Of a DNA stretch of 8,032 bases, positions 1 to 5,911 are shown piece after piece. A model generated the notes under the pieces. The model saw only the letters and a list, made by a program, of their open reading frames with translations. It had not been told where the DNA came from and did not search any database. The position numbers and the translations under genes were made by a program. Location of the stretch: contig JAKSTS010000075.1 in the NCBI GenBank assembly GCA_024402455.1, positions 1 through 8,032 on the forward strand. The letters are read 5' to 3'. Source of the stretch: Treponemataceae bacterium. GTDB lineage: Bacteria; Spirochaetota; Spirochaetia; Treponematales; Treponemataceae. How positions within the stretch are numbered: the stretch's first letter is position 1; each line of letters begins with the position of its first letter.

Positions 1-1284
1 TCCAGCGAAATACAGGAAGTTTTGTCTTCTTTTCAAATTGGCGACGTTGTTTCAATTTCTGCTGATGTAACCATGCAGGATGGAACGCACCGCCAGACTT
101 CTTCCGGGGCTGTTACAATAGGTCCAGGAGATAATCACTTTTCTTTGCCGACGCCATATGTTGCAACATTTGATACGACTATAGCAAAAGTACCTCAAAT
201 ATATACAGATTTAGGTTTATCTCCGCCTTCTGTAAGTGGTGGCAGTACGTCTGTCGGTTACAACAGATTAAGTGGCGGAACTGCACCGGCTGTAACGCCT
301 CCGGGTGGCTATAAACTGGATCACTGGGAAACCGCTGCCGGAGATGTTTTTTCTTTTGGTTCTTCTCGTGGTGATTTAACTGTGCATCCGGTTTTTGTTT
401 ATGATTACACATCTGCATATGCAACTTTACCGGCAGTACTTCCTGTTATAAATCAAAGTGATTTTGATGATTTGATGAATATGCACAGTACACAGGATTT
501 TAGCGGAAAAACAATTACACTGTATTCGGATGTAAGTACAACTACATCATTTTCAAATGCATCAACAGGTTTTGCTGGTACTTTTGATGGGCAGAATCAT
601 ACAGTAGCATTAAATCTTTCTCCTGTTGAAGATGTTCATGGTAATGCATATTCAGGTTTTTTTGCAAGAAATTCAACTTCTGGAACAATTGAAAGTTTAA
701 AAGTAACTGGAACTGTTATGACAACAAGTGGTGGTGGTAGTTCTGGTGGTATAGTAGGATTAAATTACGGAAATGTAAAAAAATGTTCAAGTAGCGTATC
801 AGTTTTGGGTAGTGCAAGTGTTACAGGAGGTGTGGTAGGAGCAAATTACGGACAAATAGACCAATGTTACTGTACTGGCAGTATTTATACTTCTGCAACT
901 TATCAACCTCATGCAGGTGGTATTACAGGCTGGAACTATGCTGATATTTCAAACTGCTATTTTACAGGAACTGTTAGCGGAGTTTCGGGTTGTGATATTG
1001 GTGGTATTACAGGTATGTATGGGGCTGCGGGAGGAGGTGCATCTATCAGCAATTGTTATACGACATATGCTTCTGCAGCGACAGGATGTGGTGCACTTTG
1101 TGGAAGTGCTTTCTCTGGTTCGACTTGTAGTAATTTCTATTATGATTTTACCAGTAATCTATCTGGAAGTGGAACTGTCAGCGGAACTTCGGATCCGCTG
1201 ACAGCTGCAGGTAACCTTGTTACGAATGATTCTTCAATATGGCAGTCTTCTACACCATATCCAAAACTTATAAATACACCATAG
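1..1284 (+). CDS. GLUG-repeat surface/secreted protein, 5' end cut by window
   Basis: The reading frame is open from base 1 and ends at TAG 1282-1284, so this is the C-terminal 427 residues of a longer protein. A TTG at 22 lies in frame, but the frame continues upstream of it and no ribosome site precedes it. About nt 304-396 encode a GYKLDHW...VHPVF stretch resembling the Listeria-Bacteroides (Flg_new/InlB B-type) repeat. About nt 652-1146 hold five to six GLUG-type repeats of the pattern GGIxGxNYGxIxxCyxTGxV (cores near 745, 826, 916 and 1000; degenerate copies near 652 and 1087). These predict a right-handed beta-helix-like stalk. The end (SSIW...YPKL) is a usual terminus for GLUG proteins, and no anchoring segment follows. 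The family is mostly exported, with adhesin-like or peptidase-associated roles. The export signal and any enzymatic domain would be upstream of the window. The fold class is fairly sure; the function is unknown. Confidence 0.8.
   Translation, partial: SSEIQEVLSSFQIGDVVSISADVTMQDGTHRQTSSGAVTIGPGDNHFSLPTPYVATFDTTIAKVPQIYTDLGLSPPSVSGGSTSVGYNRLSGGTAPAVTPPGGYKLDHWETAAGDVFSFGSSRGDLTVHPVFVYDYTSAYATLPAVLPVINQSDFDDLMNMHSTQDFSGKTITLYSDVSTTTSFSNASTGFAGTFDGQNHTVALNLSPVEDVHGNAYSGFFARNSTSGTIESLKVTGTVMTTSGGGSSGGIVGLNYGNVKKCSSSVSVLGSASVTGGVVGANYGQIDQCYCTGSIYTSATYQPHAGGITGWNYADISNCYFTGTVSGVSGCDIGGITGMYGAAGGGASISNCYTTYASAATGCGALCGSAFSGSTCSNFYYDFTSNLSGSGTVSGTSDPLTAAGNLVTNDSSIWQSSTPYPKLINTP
652..1146 (+). repeat. 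Tandem GLUG protein repeats (about 20-30 codons each)
   Basis: Successive units read GFFARNSTSGTIES, GGIVGLNYGNVKKC, GGVVGANYGQIDQC, GGITGWNYADISNC and GGITGMYG...SISNC, each followed by a short S/T-rich strand such as TGTV or TGSI. A last unit around CGALCGSAFSG is degenerate. The repeats are clear in protein but diverged in DNA, so they are old copies rather than a recent expansion. Nearly every unit carries a cysteine after the glycine turn (KKC, DQCYC, SNC, SNC). Confidence 0.75.
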
Positions 1285-1364
1285 CATTGGATTTATTCAT
1301 TCTGATTTTTTGCTTGCAGGGGTGTGTGAATGCAAAGTTTTTGCTGTCTGCTTTTTTAGGTAAC

Positions 1365-1424
1365 GGTTAAGGCAAAAACCCGGCACTTTCAAGTGTCAAA
1401 AAAATCTTATTGTATGCCTTGACC
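1365..1424 (+). promoter_or_regulatory. Nested inverted repeats upstream of rpmB
   Basis: GGTTAAGGCA (1365-1374) pairs over all ten positions with TGCCTTGACC (1415-1424), with one T-G wobble. Inside lies a second stem, GGCACT (1382-1387) with AGTGTC (1392-1397), closing a 4-base loop. The right arm contains the putative rpmB -35 box (1419-1424). If transcription starts near 1454 the structure is DNA only, or it forms in read-through RNA from the upstream gene. The rest of the 205-nt gap (1285-1489) shows no gene and no convincing terminator for the GLUG gene; only a weak TTGCA/TGCAA stem followed by a short T-run was seen near 1314-1343. Confidence 0.4.
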
Positions 1425-1447
1425 TTATTGGGTGATTTTGATAAACT
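1419..1447 (+). promoter_or_regulatory. Sigma-70-type promoter for rpmB
   Basis: TTGACC (1419-1424, five of six matches to TTGACA) is followed after 17 bp by TAAACT (1442-1447, four of six matches to TATAAT). Transcription would start near 1454, giving a leader of about 35 nt that carries AGGTAGG (1476-1482) before the ATG at 1490. It is the best promoter match in the window and lets rpmB be expressed independently of the GLUG gene. Confidence 0.55.
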
Positions 1448-1489
1448 TCAAGCTCTAATTATGAAGAAACTATTTAGGTAGGTACAAAT

Positions 1490-1681
1490 ATGTCAAGAAG
1501 ATGTGAGATTTGTGGAAAAGGTTCACTTTCTGGTAATAAAGTTAGTAAATCTTATAACCACGTGCGCCGCACATGGAAGCCAAATATTGTTGCTGTAAAA
1601 ACTGAAGTTGGTGGAACAACTTTTACAGTTAAGATGTGTACACGCTGCTTGAGAAGCGGTTTTGTTACAAAAAAAGTCTGA
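1490..1681 (+). CDS. rpmB: 50S ribosomal protein L28
   Basis: The 63-residue product matches bacterial L28 along its full length. It opens with SRRCEICGKG, has the basic middle SYNHVRRTWKPN, and ends with CTRCLRSGFVTKKV. L28 is a small component of the large ribosomal subunit that contacts 23S rRNA. Cys5, Cys8 and the later CxxC pair (residues 51 and 54) make this the zinc-binding (C+) form; many bacteria carry cysteine-free paralogues used under zinc limitation. The start is supported by AGGTAGG with good spacing. It is monocistronic, with its own promoter upstream and an intrinsic terminator downstream. Confidence 0.95.
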   Translation: MSRRCEICGKGSLSGNKVSKSYNHVRRTWKPNIVAVKTEVGGTTFTVKMCTRCLRSGFVTKKV

Positions 1682-1722
1682 TTTGCGCAACAATTTAATC
1701 AGTGCATTTTCAATAATGCAAT

Positions 1723-1753
1723 AAAGAGCTGCCTTTACGGCGGCTCTTTTTTT
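1723..1753 (+). terminator. Rho-independent terminator of rpmB
   Basis: The arm AAAGAGCTGCC (1723-1733), a TTTAC loop and the arm GGCGGCTCTTT (1739-1749) form an 11-bp stem with one G-T wobble. It runs into a T-tract (1747-1753) 42 nt after the rpmB stop. Read on the minus strand the same stem is followed by only three T, so it may act weakly for the convergent operon as well. Confidence 0.88.
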
Positions 1754-1775
1754 ATGCTTCCTCAGACGGGTTTCT

Positions 1776-1803
1776 TCTATATAACAGATGCTGTTGTTAT
1801 AGA
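1776..1803. other. Imperfect inverted repeat at the end of the convergent operon
   Basis: TCTATA-T-AACAG (1776-1787), loop ATG, and CTGTT-GT-TATAGA (1791-1803) form a stem of 5 plus 6 bp with a small internal loop, 26 nt past the stop of the minus-strand hydrolase gene. No T-tract follows on either strand, so it is not a canonical terminator. It could be a 3'-end stabilising hairpin of the uvrB transcript. Confidence 0.35.
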
Positions 1804-1828
1804 ACAGGAATCTTTCAAGTCTTTAAAA

Positions 1829-2629
1829 TTATATTTCTATTGAAAGTCCGTCAAAGGCTGGTTCAACTCTGCAATCTGCAAGACGTTCAAAATTCTTCTT
1901 TTTTTCATTTAGCATTTTTGCAATTTCTTTATGTGTGTAGTCGTGGCAGAAATGAGTTAAAAAAATCTGTGTCGCAGATGTCTTTTCTGCAACTTCAAGT
2001 GCCTGGTCAAAATTAAAATGTGTTTCGTGCGGCTTTGTTCTAAGCCCGTCTATTACAAGCACTTCTATGCCTTTTATTCTGTCGAAAGATGAAGGCGGCA
2101 GAAAGCTCAAGTCTGTTAAATATGCAAATTTGCCAAATCTCCAGCCTGTCGTCGGCAGAATGCCGTGCATCATCGGTACAGGCACAAAATCTATTGTGCC
2201 GATTTTAAGCGGTTTGTTTTGGTCAAAATCTGTGCAGTTTACAAGTTCAATGTGCGGTTTGCCGCCGCCGCGCTGTGTCTGTCTAAATGCATAATCATAA
2301 ACATAGCGCACTTCTTCGAGTGTGTTCGGGTCTGAAATTACAGAAATTGTCCGGTCTATTGAAAAAACGCGGATGTCGTCAAGACCGTGTACATGGTCTG
2401 CGTGTGCGTGTGTTAAAAGCACGGCGTCAAGCTTTTTTAATCCATAAGCCAGTGCCTGAAGTCTGAATTCTGGTCCTGTATCAATTACAACAAATGTATC
2501 TTTGTTCTGTACGATTGCGCTTGTGCGGAACCGTTTGTCTTTTGGATTTTTAGATGTGCACGCCTTGCAGCTGCAGCCAATAACCGGCATGCCATGGCTT
2601 GTGCCGGAACCTGTAATAGTCAGTTTCAT
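1829..2629 (-). CDS. PhnP-like metallo-beta-lactamase-fold phosphodiesterase
   Basis: The 266-residue protein shows the full PhnP pattern. It starts with GSGTSHGMPVIGCSCKAC. The THAHADH motif gives His74, His76, Asp78 and His79, and further metal ligands follow at His155 (MMHG), Asp173 (YLTD) and His226 (LTHFCH). Cys19, Cys21, Cys24 and His229 match the extra structural zinc site known from E. coli PhnP. Family members hydrolyse cyclic phosphodiesters such as ribose 1,2-cyclic phosphate, and probably act as a dimer in the cytosol. No phosphonate (phn) genes lie nearby, so a role in C-P lyase metabolism is not supported and a repair or housekeeping phosphodiesterase is as likely. The start has AGGAG (2639-2635, minus strand) five bases before ATG. 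It follows uvrB by 24 nt and is probably co-transcribed. The fold is certain; the substrate is unknown. Confidence 0.88.
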   Translation of the reverse strand: MKLTITGSGTSHGMPVIGCSCKACTSKNPKDKRFRTSAIVQNKDTFVVIDTGPEFRLQALAYGLKKLDAVLLTHAHADHVHGLDDIRVFSIDRTISVISDPNTLEEVRYVYDYAFRQTQRGGGKPHIELVNCTDFDQNKPLKIGTIDFVPVPMMHGILPTTGWRFGKFAYLTDLSFLPPSSFDRIKGIEVLVIDGLRTKPHETHFNFDQALEVAEKTSATQIFLTHFCHDYTHKEIAKMLNEKKKNFERLADCRVEPAFDGLSIEI

Positions 2630-2653
2630 TTAAACTCCTGGAAAAATTGCGCT

Positions 2654-4651
2654 CTAATCGCCATATTTCTTTTTTATGTCTTCAATTTCATTGCGCAAAG
2701 CAGCAGCTTCTTCGTATTCAAGACGTTCAGCATGTTCAAGCATTTGTGCTTCAAGCGCTTTTATAAGTTTTTTGCGTTCTTTTGGGTTCATCGGGTTAAA
2801 GCTGTTTACAATTGCCTGTGTTTCAATTTCTGTATTTTCTTTTGCGCTTTTTTCCTGTCTAACCAGAATGTCTTCAATTGCTTTGTGTACGGTTTCTGGT
2901 GTAATGTTGTGCTCTTTATTATATGCACTTTGAATTGCTCTTCTGTGCTCTGTTTCTGCAATTGCTTCTTTCATTGCAGGACTTATTGTGTCAGCGTACA
3001 TAACAACCGTGCCGTTCTGGTTTCTTGCGGCGCGTCCGATAATCTGAATCAAACTTGTGGCGCTTCTTAAAAAACCGATTTTGTCTGCATCAAGAATTGC
3101 AATGAACGAAACTTCCGGCAGGTCAATGCCTTCGCGAAGCAGGTTGATTCCAACAAGAATGTCAATTTCGCCGGTACGAAGGCTCTTTAAAATTTCGACA
3201 CGTTCAATTGTGTCAATTTCGCTGTGAATGTAGCGCACTTTTAAACCAAAACCGCTAAGATAATCTGTCAAATCTTCTGCCATTTTTTTTGTAAGCGTCA
3301 GCAGCAGACATCGTTCGTTGCGTTCAATTCTAAGTTTTATTTCCTTATAAATGTCTTCCATCTGACCTTCGCTTGGGCGCACGGAAACAATCGGGTCCAA
3401 AAGGCCTGTCGGTCTGATGAGCTGTTCAACAACTTGTGTTGAACGTTCAATTTCTTCTTTGCGCGGTGTTGCCGTAACATAAATTGTGTGATGTACTTTT
3501 TTATCAAATTCTTCTGCTTTAAGCGGACGGTTGTCCAGTGCGCTTGGCAGCCTGAACCCAAAATCAATAAGGTTCTGTTTTCTTGAACGGTCGCCTTCGT
3601 ACATTGCGCCAATCTGCGACACTGTTACGTGTGCTTCATCAATCATGCAGCAGAAATCATCTGGAAAATAATGCAGAAGTGTTGCAGGCGGTTCTCCGCG
3701 GTTCCTTCCGGAAATTGGTCCTGAATAGTTTTCAATTCCGGGGCAGCGGCCCATTTCGGAAAGCATTTCAATGTCATAAGTTGTTCTTGTTTTAAGGCGT
3801 TCTGCTTCAAGAATTTTGCCCTGCTGTCTGAAAAGTTCCACCTGTTCAGTCATTTCGTTTCTGATACGGTCAACTGCATTTATCAAAAGGTTTTGTGGAA
3901 CAACAAAGTGTTTTGCAGGATAAATTGTCGTTTCGTCAAGTTCTTCGATTGTCTGTCCTGAAATTGAATGCACGCGCCTTATTCTTGCAACTTCTTCCCA
4001 GTCAAGGTCAATTCTGTACGCTTCGTCTGTTTCCATGTATGCAGGAAAAATCTCAATTGTGTCGCCGCGGATGCGGAAATCGCCGCGTTCAAAACCAAAA
4101 TCGTTGCGCTTATACTGAAGGCTCGTGAGTTTTTTGGCAAATTCAATTGTATCAATTGTTTCGCCTTTTTCTATATGAATGCGCATGTCGCGGTACAAAT
4201 CTGGCATGCCAAGACCATAAATGCATGAAACTGTTGCAACAACAATTACATCGCGCCGTTCCATCAGGCTGTAAGTTGCAGCAAGACGCATGTGGTCGAT
4301 TTCATCGTTTATTGAAGCGTCTTTTTCAATGTACAGGTCGCGCGCCGGTACGTATGCTTCCGGCTGATAATAATCGTAATAAGAAACAAAGTATTCAACG
4401 GCATTGTCCGGAAAAAAGCTTTTAAATTCGCGGTAAAGCTGGGCAGAAAGTGTTTTGTTATGGCTGATGACAAGGGTAGGGCGCTGAATTGCTTCTATTA
4501 TCTTTGCCATTGTAAATGTTTTGCCGGAACCTGTTACACCTTTTAATGTCTGGAATGCATCTCCTCTTAAAAAGCCTTCTGAAAGTTTTTTAATTGCTTC
4601 GGGCTGGTCGCCAGACGGTTCATATGGTGCATAAACTTTGAATGGTCTCAT
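2654..4651 (-). CDS. uvrB: UvrABC excinuclease subunit B
   Basis: The 665-residue product is a complete UvrB, the damage-verifying helicase-like subunit of nucleotide excision repair. It takes damaged DNA from UvrA and recruits UvrC. Visible in order: the N-terminal YEPSGDQPEAI; Walker A GVTGSGKT (Lys44); the beta-hairpin YYDYYQPEAYVP (about 91-102) that locks the DNA strand; the long beta-hairpin/domain 2 region; the Walker B DEAH box (338-341); TATP (about 393-396); the helicase motif QIIGRAARN (about 535-543); and a C-terminal UVR helical motif (about 630-663) for UvrC/UvrA contact. Length is normal for the family. In the usually invariant DADKEGFLRS segment this copy has Ile525 in place of Glu. 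The start is fixed by homology, although no Shine-Dalgarno sequence is visible. Confidence 0.97.
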   Translation of the reverse strand: MRPFKVYAPYEPSGDQPEAIKKLSEGFLRGDAFQTLKGVTGSGKTFTMAKIIEAIQRPTLVISHNKTLSAQLYREFKSFFPDNAVEYFVSYYDYYQPEAYVPARDLYIEKDASINDEIDHMRLAATYSLMERRDVIVVATVSCIYGLGMPDLYRDMRIHIEKGETIDTIEFAKKLTSLQYKRNDFGFERGDFRIRGDTIEIFPAYMETDEAYRIDLDWEEVARIRRVHSISGQTIEELDETTIYPAKHFVVPQNLLINAVDRIRNEMTEQVELFRQQGKILEAERLKTRTTYDIEMLSEMGRCPGIENYSGPISGRNRGEPPATLLHYFPDDFCCMIDEAHVTVSQIGAMYEGDRSRKQNLIDFGFRLPSALDNRPLKAEEFDKKVHHTIYVTATPRKEEIERSTQVVEQLIRPTGLLDPIVSVRPSEGQMEDIYKEIKLRIERNERCLLLTLTKKMAEDLTDYLSGFGLKVRYIHSEIDTIERVEILKSLRTGEIDILVGINLLREGIDLPEVSFIAILDADKIGFLRSATSLIQIIGRAARNQNGTVVMYADTISPAMKEAIAETEHRRAIQSAYNKEHNITPETVHKAIEDILVRQEKSAKENTEIETQAIVNSFNPMNPKERKKLIKALEAQMLEHAERLEYEEAAALRNEIEDIKKKYGD

Positions 4652-4663
4652 TCAGTTATTCTA
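4652..4663 (-). promoter_or_regulatory. Candidate -10 box of a leaderless uvrB transcript
   Basis: On the minus strand TAGAAT (4663-4658, five of six matches to TATAAT) ends six bases before the uvrB ATG, and no purine-rich ribosome site lies in between or just upstream. RNA initiated from this box would begin at or within a base or two of the A of the ATG. The -35 position (about 4686-4681, TTCCAT) is a poor match. An alternative is a promoter further upstream with SD-independent translation. Confidence 0.35.
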
Positions 4664-4756
4664 GCACGCAACTCATTGTTATGGAAGAAGTTTTATGCTT
4701 TGCAGAATTTTAAGGCGCTTTAGAAAATCGTGCTGTGCTTTCTGAATGTCAAAGCT

Positions 4757-4769
4757 GTGAAAAATTCAC
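4757..4769. promoter_or_regulatory. GTGAA-n3-TTCAC dyad (Rex/CRP-like half sites, shortened spacer)
   Basis: CTGTGAAAAATTCACGG contains the perfect dyad GTGAA-AAA-TTCAC. The half sites resemble those of Rex (TTGTGA-n6-TCACAA) and CRP-family operators (TGTGA-n6-TCACA). The spacer between GTGA and TCAC here is 5, not 6, and the outer bases are imperfect, so family assignment is doubtful. It lies 183 bp before the dehydrogenase start. Confidence 0.3.
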
Positions 4770-4775
4770 GGGTTA

Positions 4776-4795
4776 TTAGATAAAATTTTATCTAA
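4776..4795. promoter_or_regulatory. Perfect 20-bp palindrome, candidate operator
   Basis: TTAGATAAAA is followed immediately by its exact reverse complement TTTTATCTAA, with no spacer. It sits in the 300-bp divergent gap between uvrB and the dehydrogenase, 156 bp before the latter. The size and AT-rich symmetric design suit a homodimeric winged-helix regulator (MarR-, Fur- or Rrf2-like), but it does not match a consensus I know well enough to name. It could control either or both directions. Confidence 0.5.
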
Positions 4796-4804
4796 ATACG
4801 ATAC

Positions 4805-4843
4805 AATTACTTCCCAAAAAAAGTCTAAAATGATAAAGTAATT
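4805..4843. promoter_or_regulatory. Spaced inverted repeat AATTACTT...AAGTAATT around a possible -10
   Basis: AATTACTT (4805-4812) and its exact reverse complement AAGTAATT (4836-4843) are separated by 23 bp, so the arms are 31 bp apart, close to three helical turns. TAAAAT (4826-4831), a five-of-six -10 match, lies between them. No good -35 accompanies it. The arrangement could be a promoter under a dimeric regulator, but the evidence is thin. Confidence 0.25.
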
Positions 4844-4861
4844 AAAAGAATGAGAATAAAC

Positions 4862-4925
4862 CGCAATGTTTGCGAAATATTCGTGTATACAAGCTTATTT
4901 TACGCTTAATGCGCTTAAGCTTAAG
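4862..4925 (+). promoter_or_regulatory. Dehydrogenase leader with short dyads and GCTTAA repeats
   Basis: CGCAA-TGT-TTGCG (4862-4874) and CGAA-ATA-TTCG (4873-4883) are adjacent perfect dyads. They are followed by GCTTAT (4893) and three GCTTAA copies (4904, 4913, 4919). The last two create the 12-bp palindrome CTTAAGCTTAAG (4914-4925), which ends 13 bases before the AAGGAAGG ribosome site (4939-4946). If transcribed this would form small hairpins in the leader; as DNA it could be an operator cluster. TATACT (4928-4933) looks like a -10 but lies too close to the ribosome site to be useful. Confidence 0.3.
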
Positions 4926-4951
4926 GATATACTTTTTTAAGGAAGGTTTTT

Positions 4952-5902
4952 ATGGGAAACAAGGTAACAATTATTGGTTCAGGCAGCGTTGGTTCTACAA
5001 TTGCCTATACCTTGGCTGTGCAGGGAACTGCTTCTGAAATTGTTATGGTAGATATTAATGTAGAAAAATCGCTTGGAGAAGCTTTGGATATTCGTCAGGG
5101 AACACCATTCTGCGCTCCATGTTCTATTTATGCCGGCAACTATGAAGATGCAAAAGATTCTGATATCGTTATTTTGACTTCTGGAATGGCACGAAAACCA
5201 GGTCAGAGCCGTCTTGATCTTGCACAGGCAAATGTAAATATTACAAAGACAATTATTCCACAGATTACAAAATATGCACCAAACGCAATTTATATTATTG
5301 TTGCAAATCCTGTTGATATTTTGACTTATCAGTTTATTAAAACTTCTGGAATTCCAGAACACCGCATCATCGGTTCTGGTACAATTCTTGATACTGCACG
5401 TCTTCGTGCACGCATTGCTGAATATTATGGAATCAACCAGAAAAACGTTCATGCTCATGTTTTTGGCGAACATGGAGATTCTTCGTTTGTTCCGTGGTCT
5501 TTGGCAAACATTTCAAATATTCCAATCGACAAATATGCTTCATGCATGACAAACCAGGACAAAATTGTTCCATCTTTGGTTCATGACGAAGTTGAAAATT
5601 ATATCAGAAAATCTGGTGGAAAAGTCATTCAGCGCAAAGGTGCAACTTTCTACGCTGTTGCAATTTCAGTCTGTCACATTGTGCGCTGCCTCTTTAGCGG
5701 CATGGACACAACTTTGACTGTTTCAACAATGATGCACGGCGAATACGGCATTGATGATGTTGCTTTGAGTACACTTTCAATTGTAGATCAGAATGGTCTT
5801 GCCGGAAAACTTACAGCTCCACTTACAGACGGTGAAATTGAATTGCTGAAAAAATCTGCTGATGCATTGAAAGATGTTATCAAGCAGCTTTCTTTTAACT
5901 GA
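4952..5902 (+). CDS. NAD-dependent L-lactate/malate dehydrogenase family protein
   Basis: The 316-residue product has the complete 2-hydroxyacid (LDH/MDH) fold: Rossmann motif GSGSVG (residues 9-14), NAD-selecting Asp34, mobile loop MARKPGQSRLDL (79-90), Asn118, Asp147 and Arg150 of LDTARLR, and catalytic His174 in GEHGDSS. The GEHGD motif and the KGATFYA segment (229-235) are lactate-dehydrogenase-like. The discriminator at the position called 102 in LDH numbering, however, is Arg81, as in malate dehydrogenases (ARKPG), not the Gln of lactate enzymes (xQKPG). Automatic annotation would probably say ldh. The Arg and the fumarase gene next door favour oxaloacetate/malate as substrate, and a dual or relaxed enzyme is possible. 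The start has AAGGAAGG five bases before ATG. Family certain, substrate open. Confidence 0.93.
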   Translation: MGNKVTIIGSGSVGSTIAYTLAVQGTASEIVMVDINVEKSLGEALDIRQGTPFCAPCSIYAGNYEDAKDSDIVILTSGMARKPGQSRLDLAQANVNITKTIIPQITKYAPNAIYIIVANPVDILTYQFIKTSGIPEHRIIGSGTILDTARLRARIAEYYGINQKNVHAHVFGEHGDSSFVPWSLANISNIPIDKYASCMTNQDKIVPSLVHDEVENYIRKSGGKVIQRKGATFYAVAISVCHIVRCLFSGMDTTLTVSTMMHGEYGIDDVALSTLSIVDQNGLAGKLTAPLTDGEIELLKKSADALKDVIKQLSFN

Positions 5903-5911
5903 TATTGAATG

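Noticed and set aside
911..1201. 96-codon open frame on the plus strand inside the GLUG gene
   Set aside because: It is an out-of-frame reading of the GLUG repeats; the other frame gives recognisable repeat domains.
1461..1481. Six-codon ORF (MKKLFR) just before rpmB, possible leader peptide
   Set aside because: No ribosome site precedes it, and its stop overlaps the rpmB Shine-Dalgarno sequence only by position; too short to distinguish from chance.
2594..3070. 158-codon open frame on the plus strand opposite uvrB
   Set aside because: It lies inside the antisense of a clear uvrB, its product is a Cys/Phe-rich low-complexity shadow, and no ribosome site precedes it.
4681..4713. Ten-codon ORF (MEEVLCFAEF) in the divergent gap
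   Set aside because: No Shine-Dalgarno sequence or promoter supports it; such short frames are expected by chance.
4928..4933. TATACT as the -10 box of the dehydrogenase gene
   Set aside because: Transcription would start at the ribosome site itself, and no -35 is found at suitable spacing.
4979..5473. 164-codon open frame antisense to the dehydrogenase
   Set aside because: It overlaps a fully conserved dehydrogenase and its Asn/Cys/Ile-rich product resembles no protein family.
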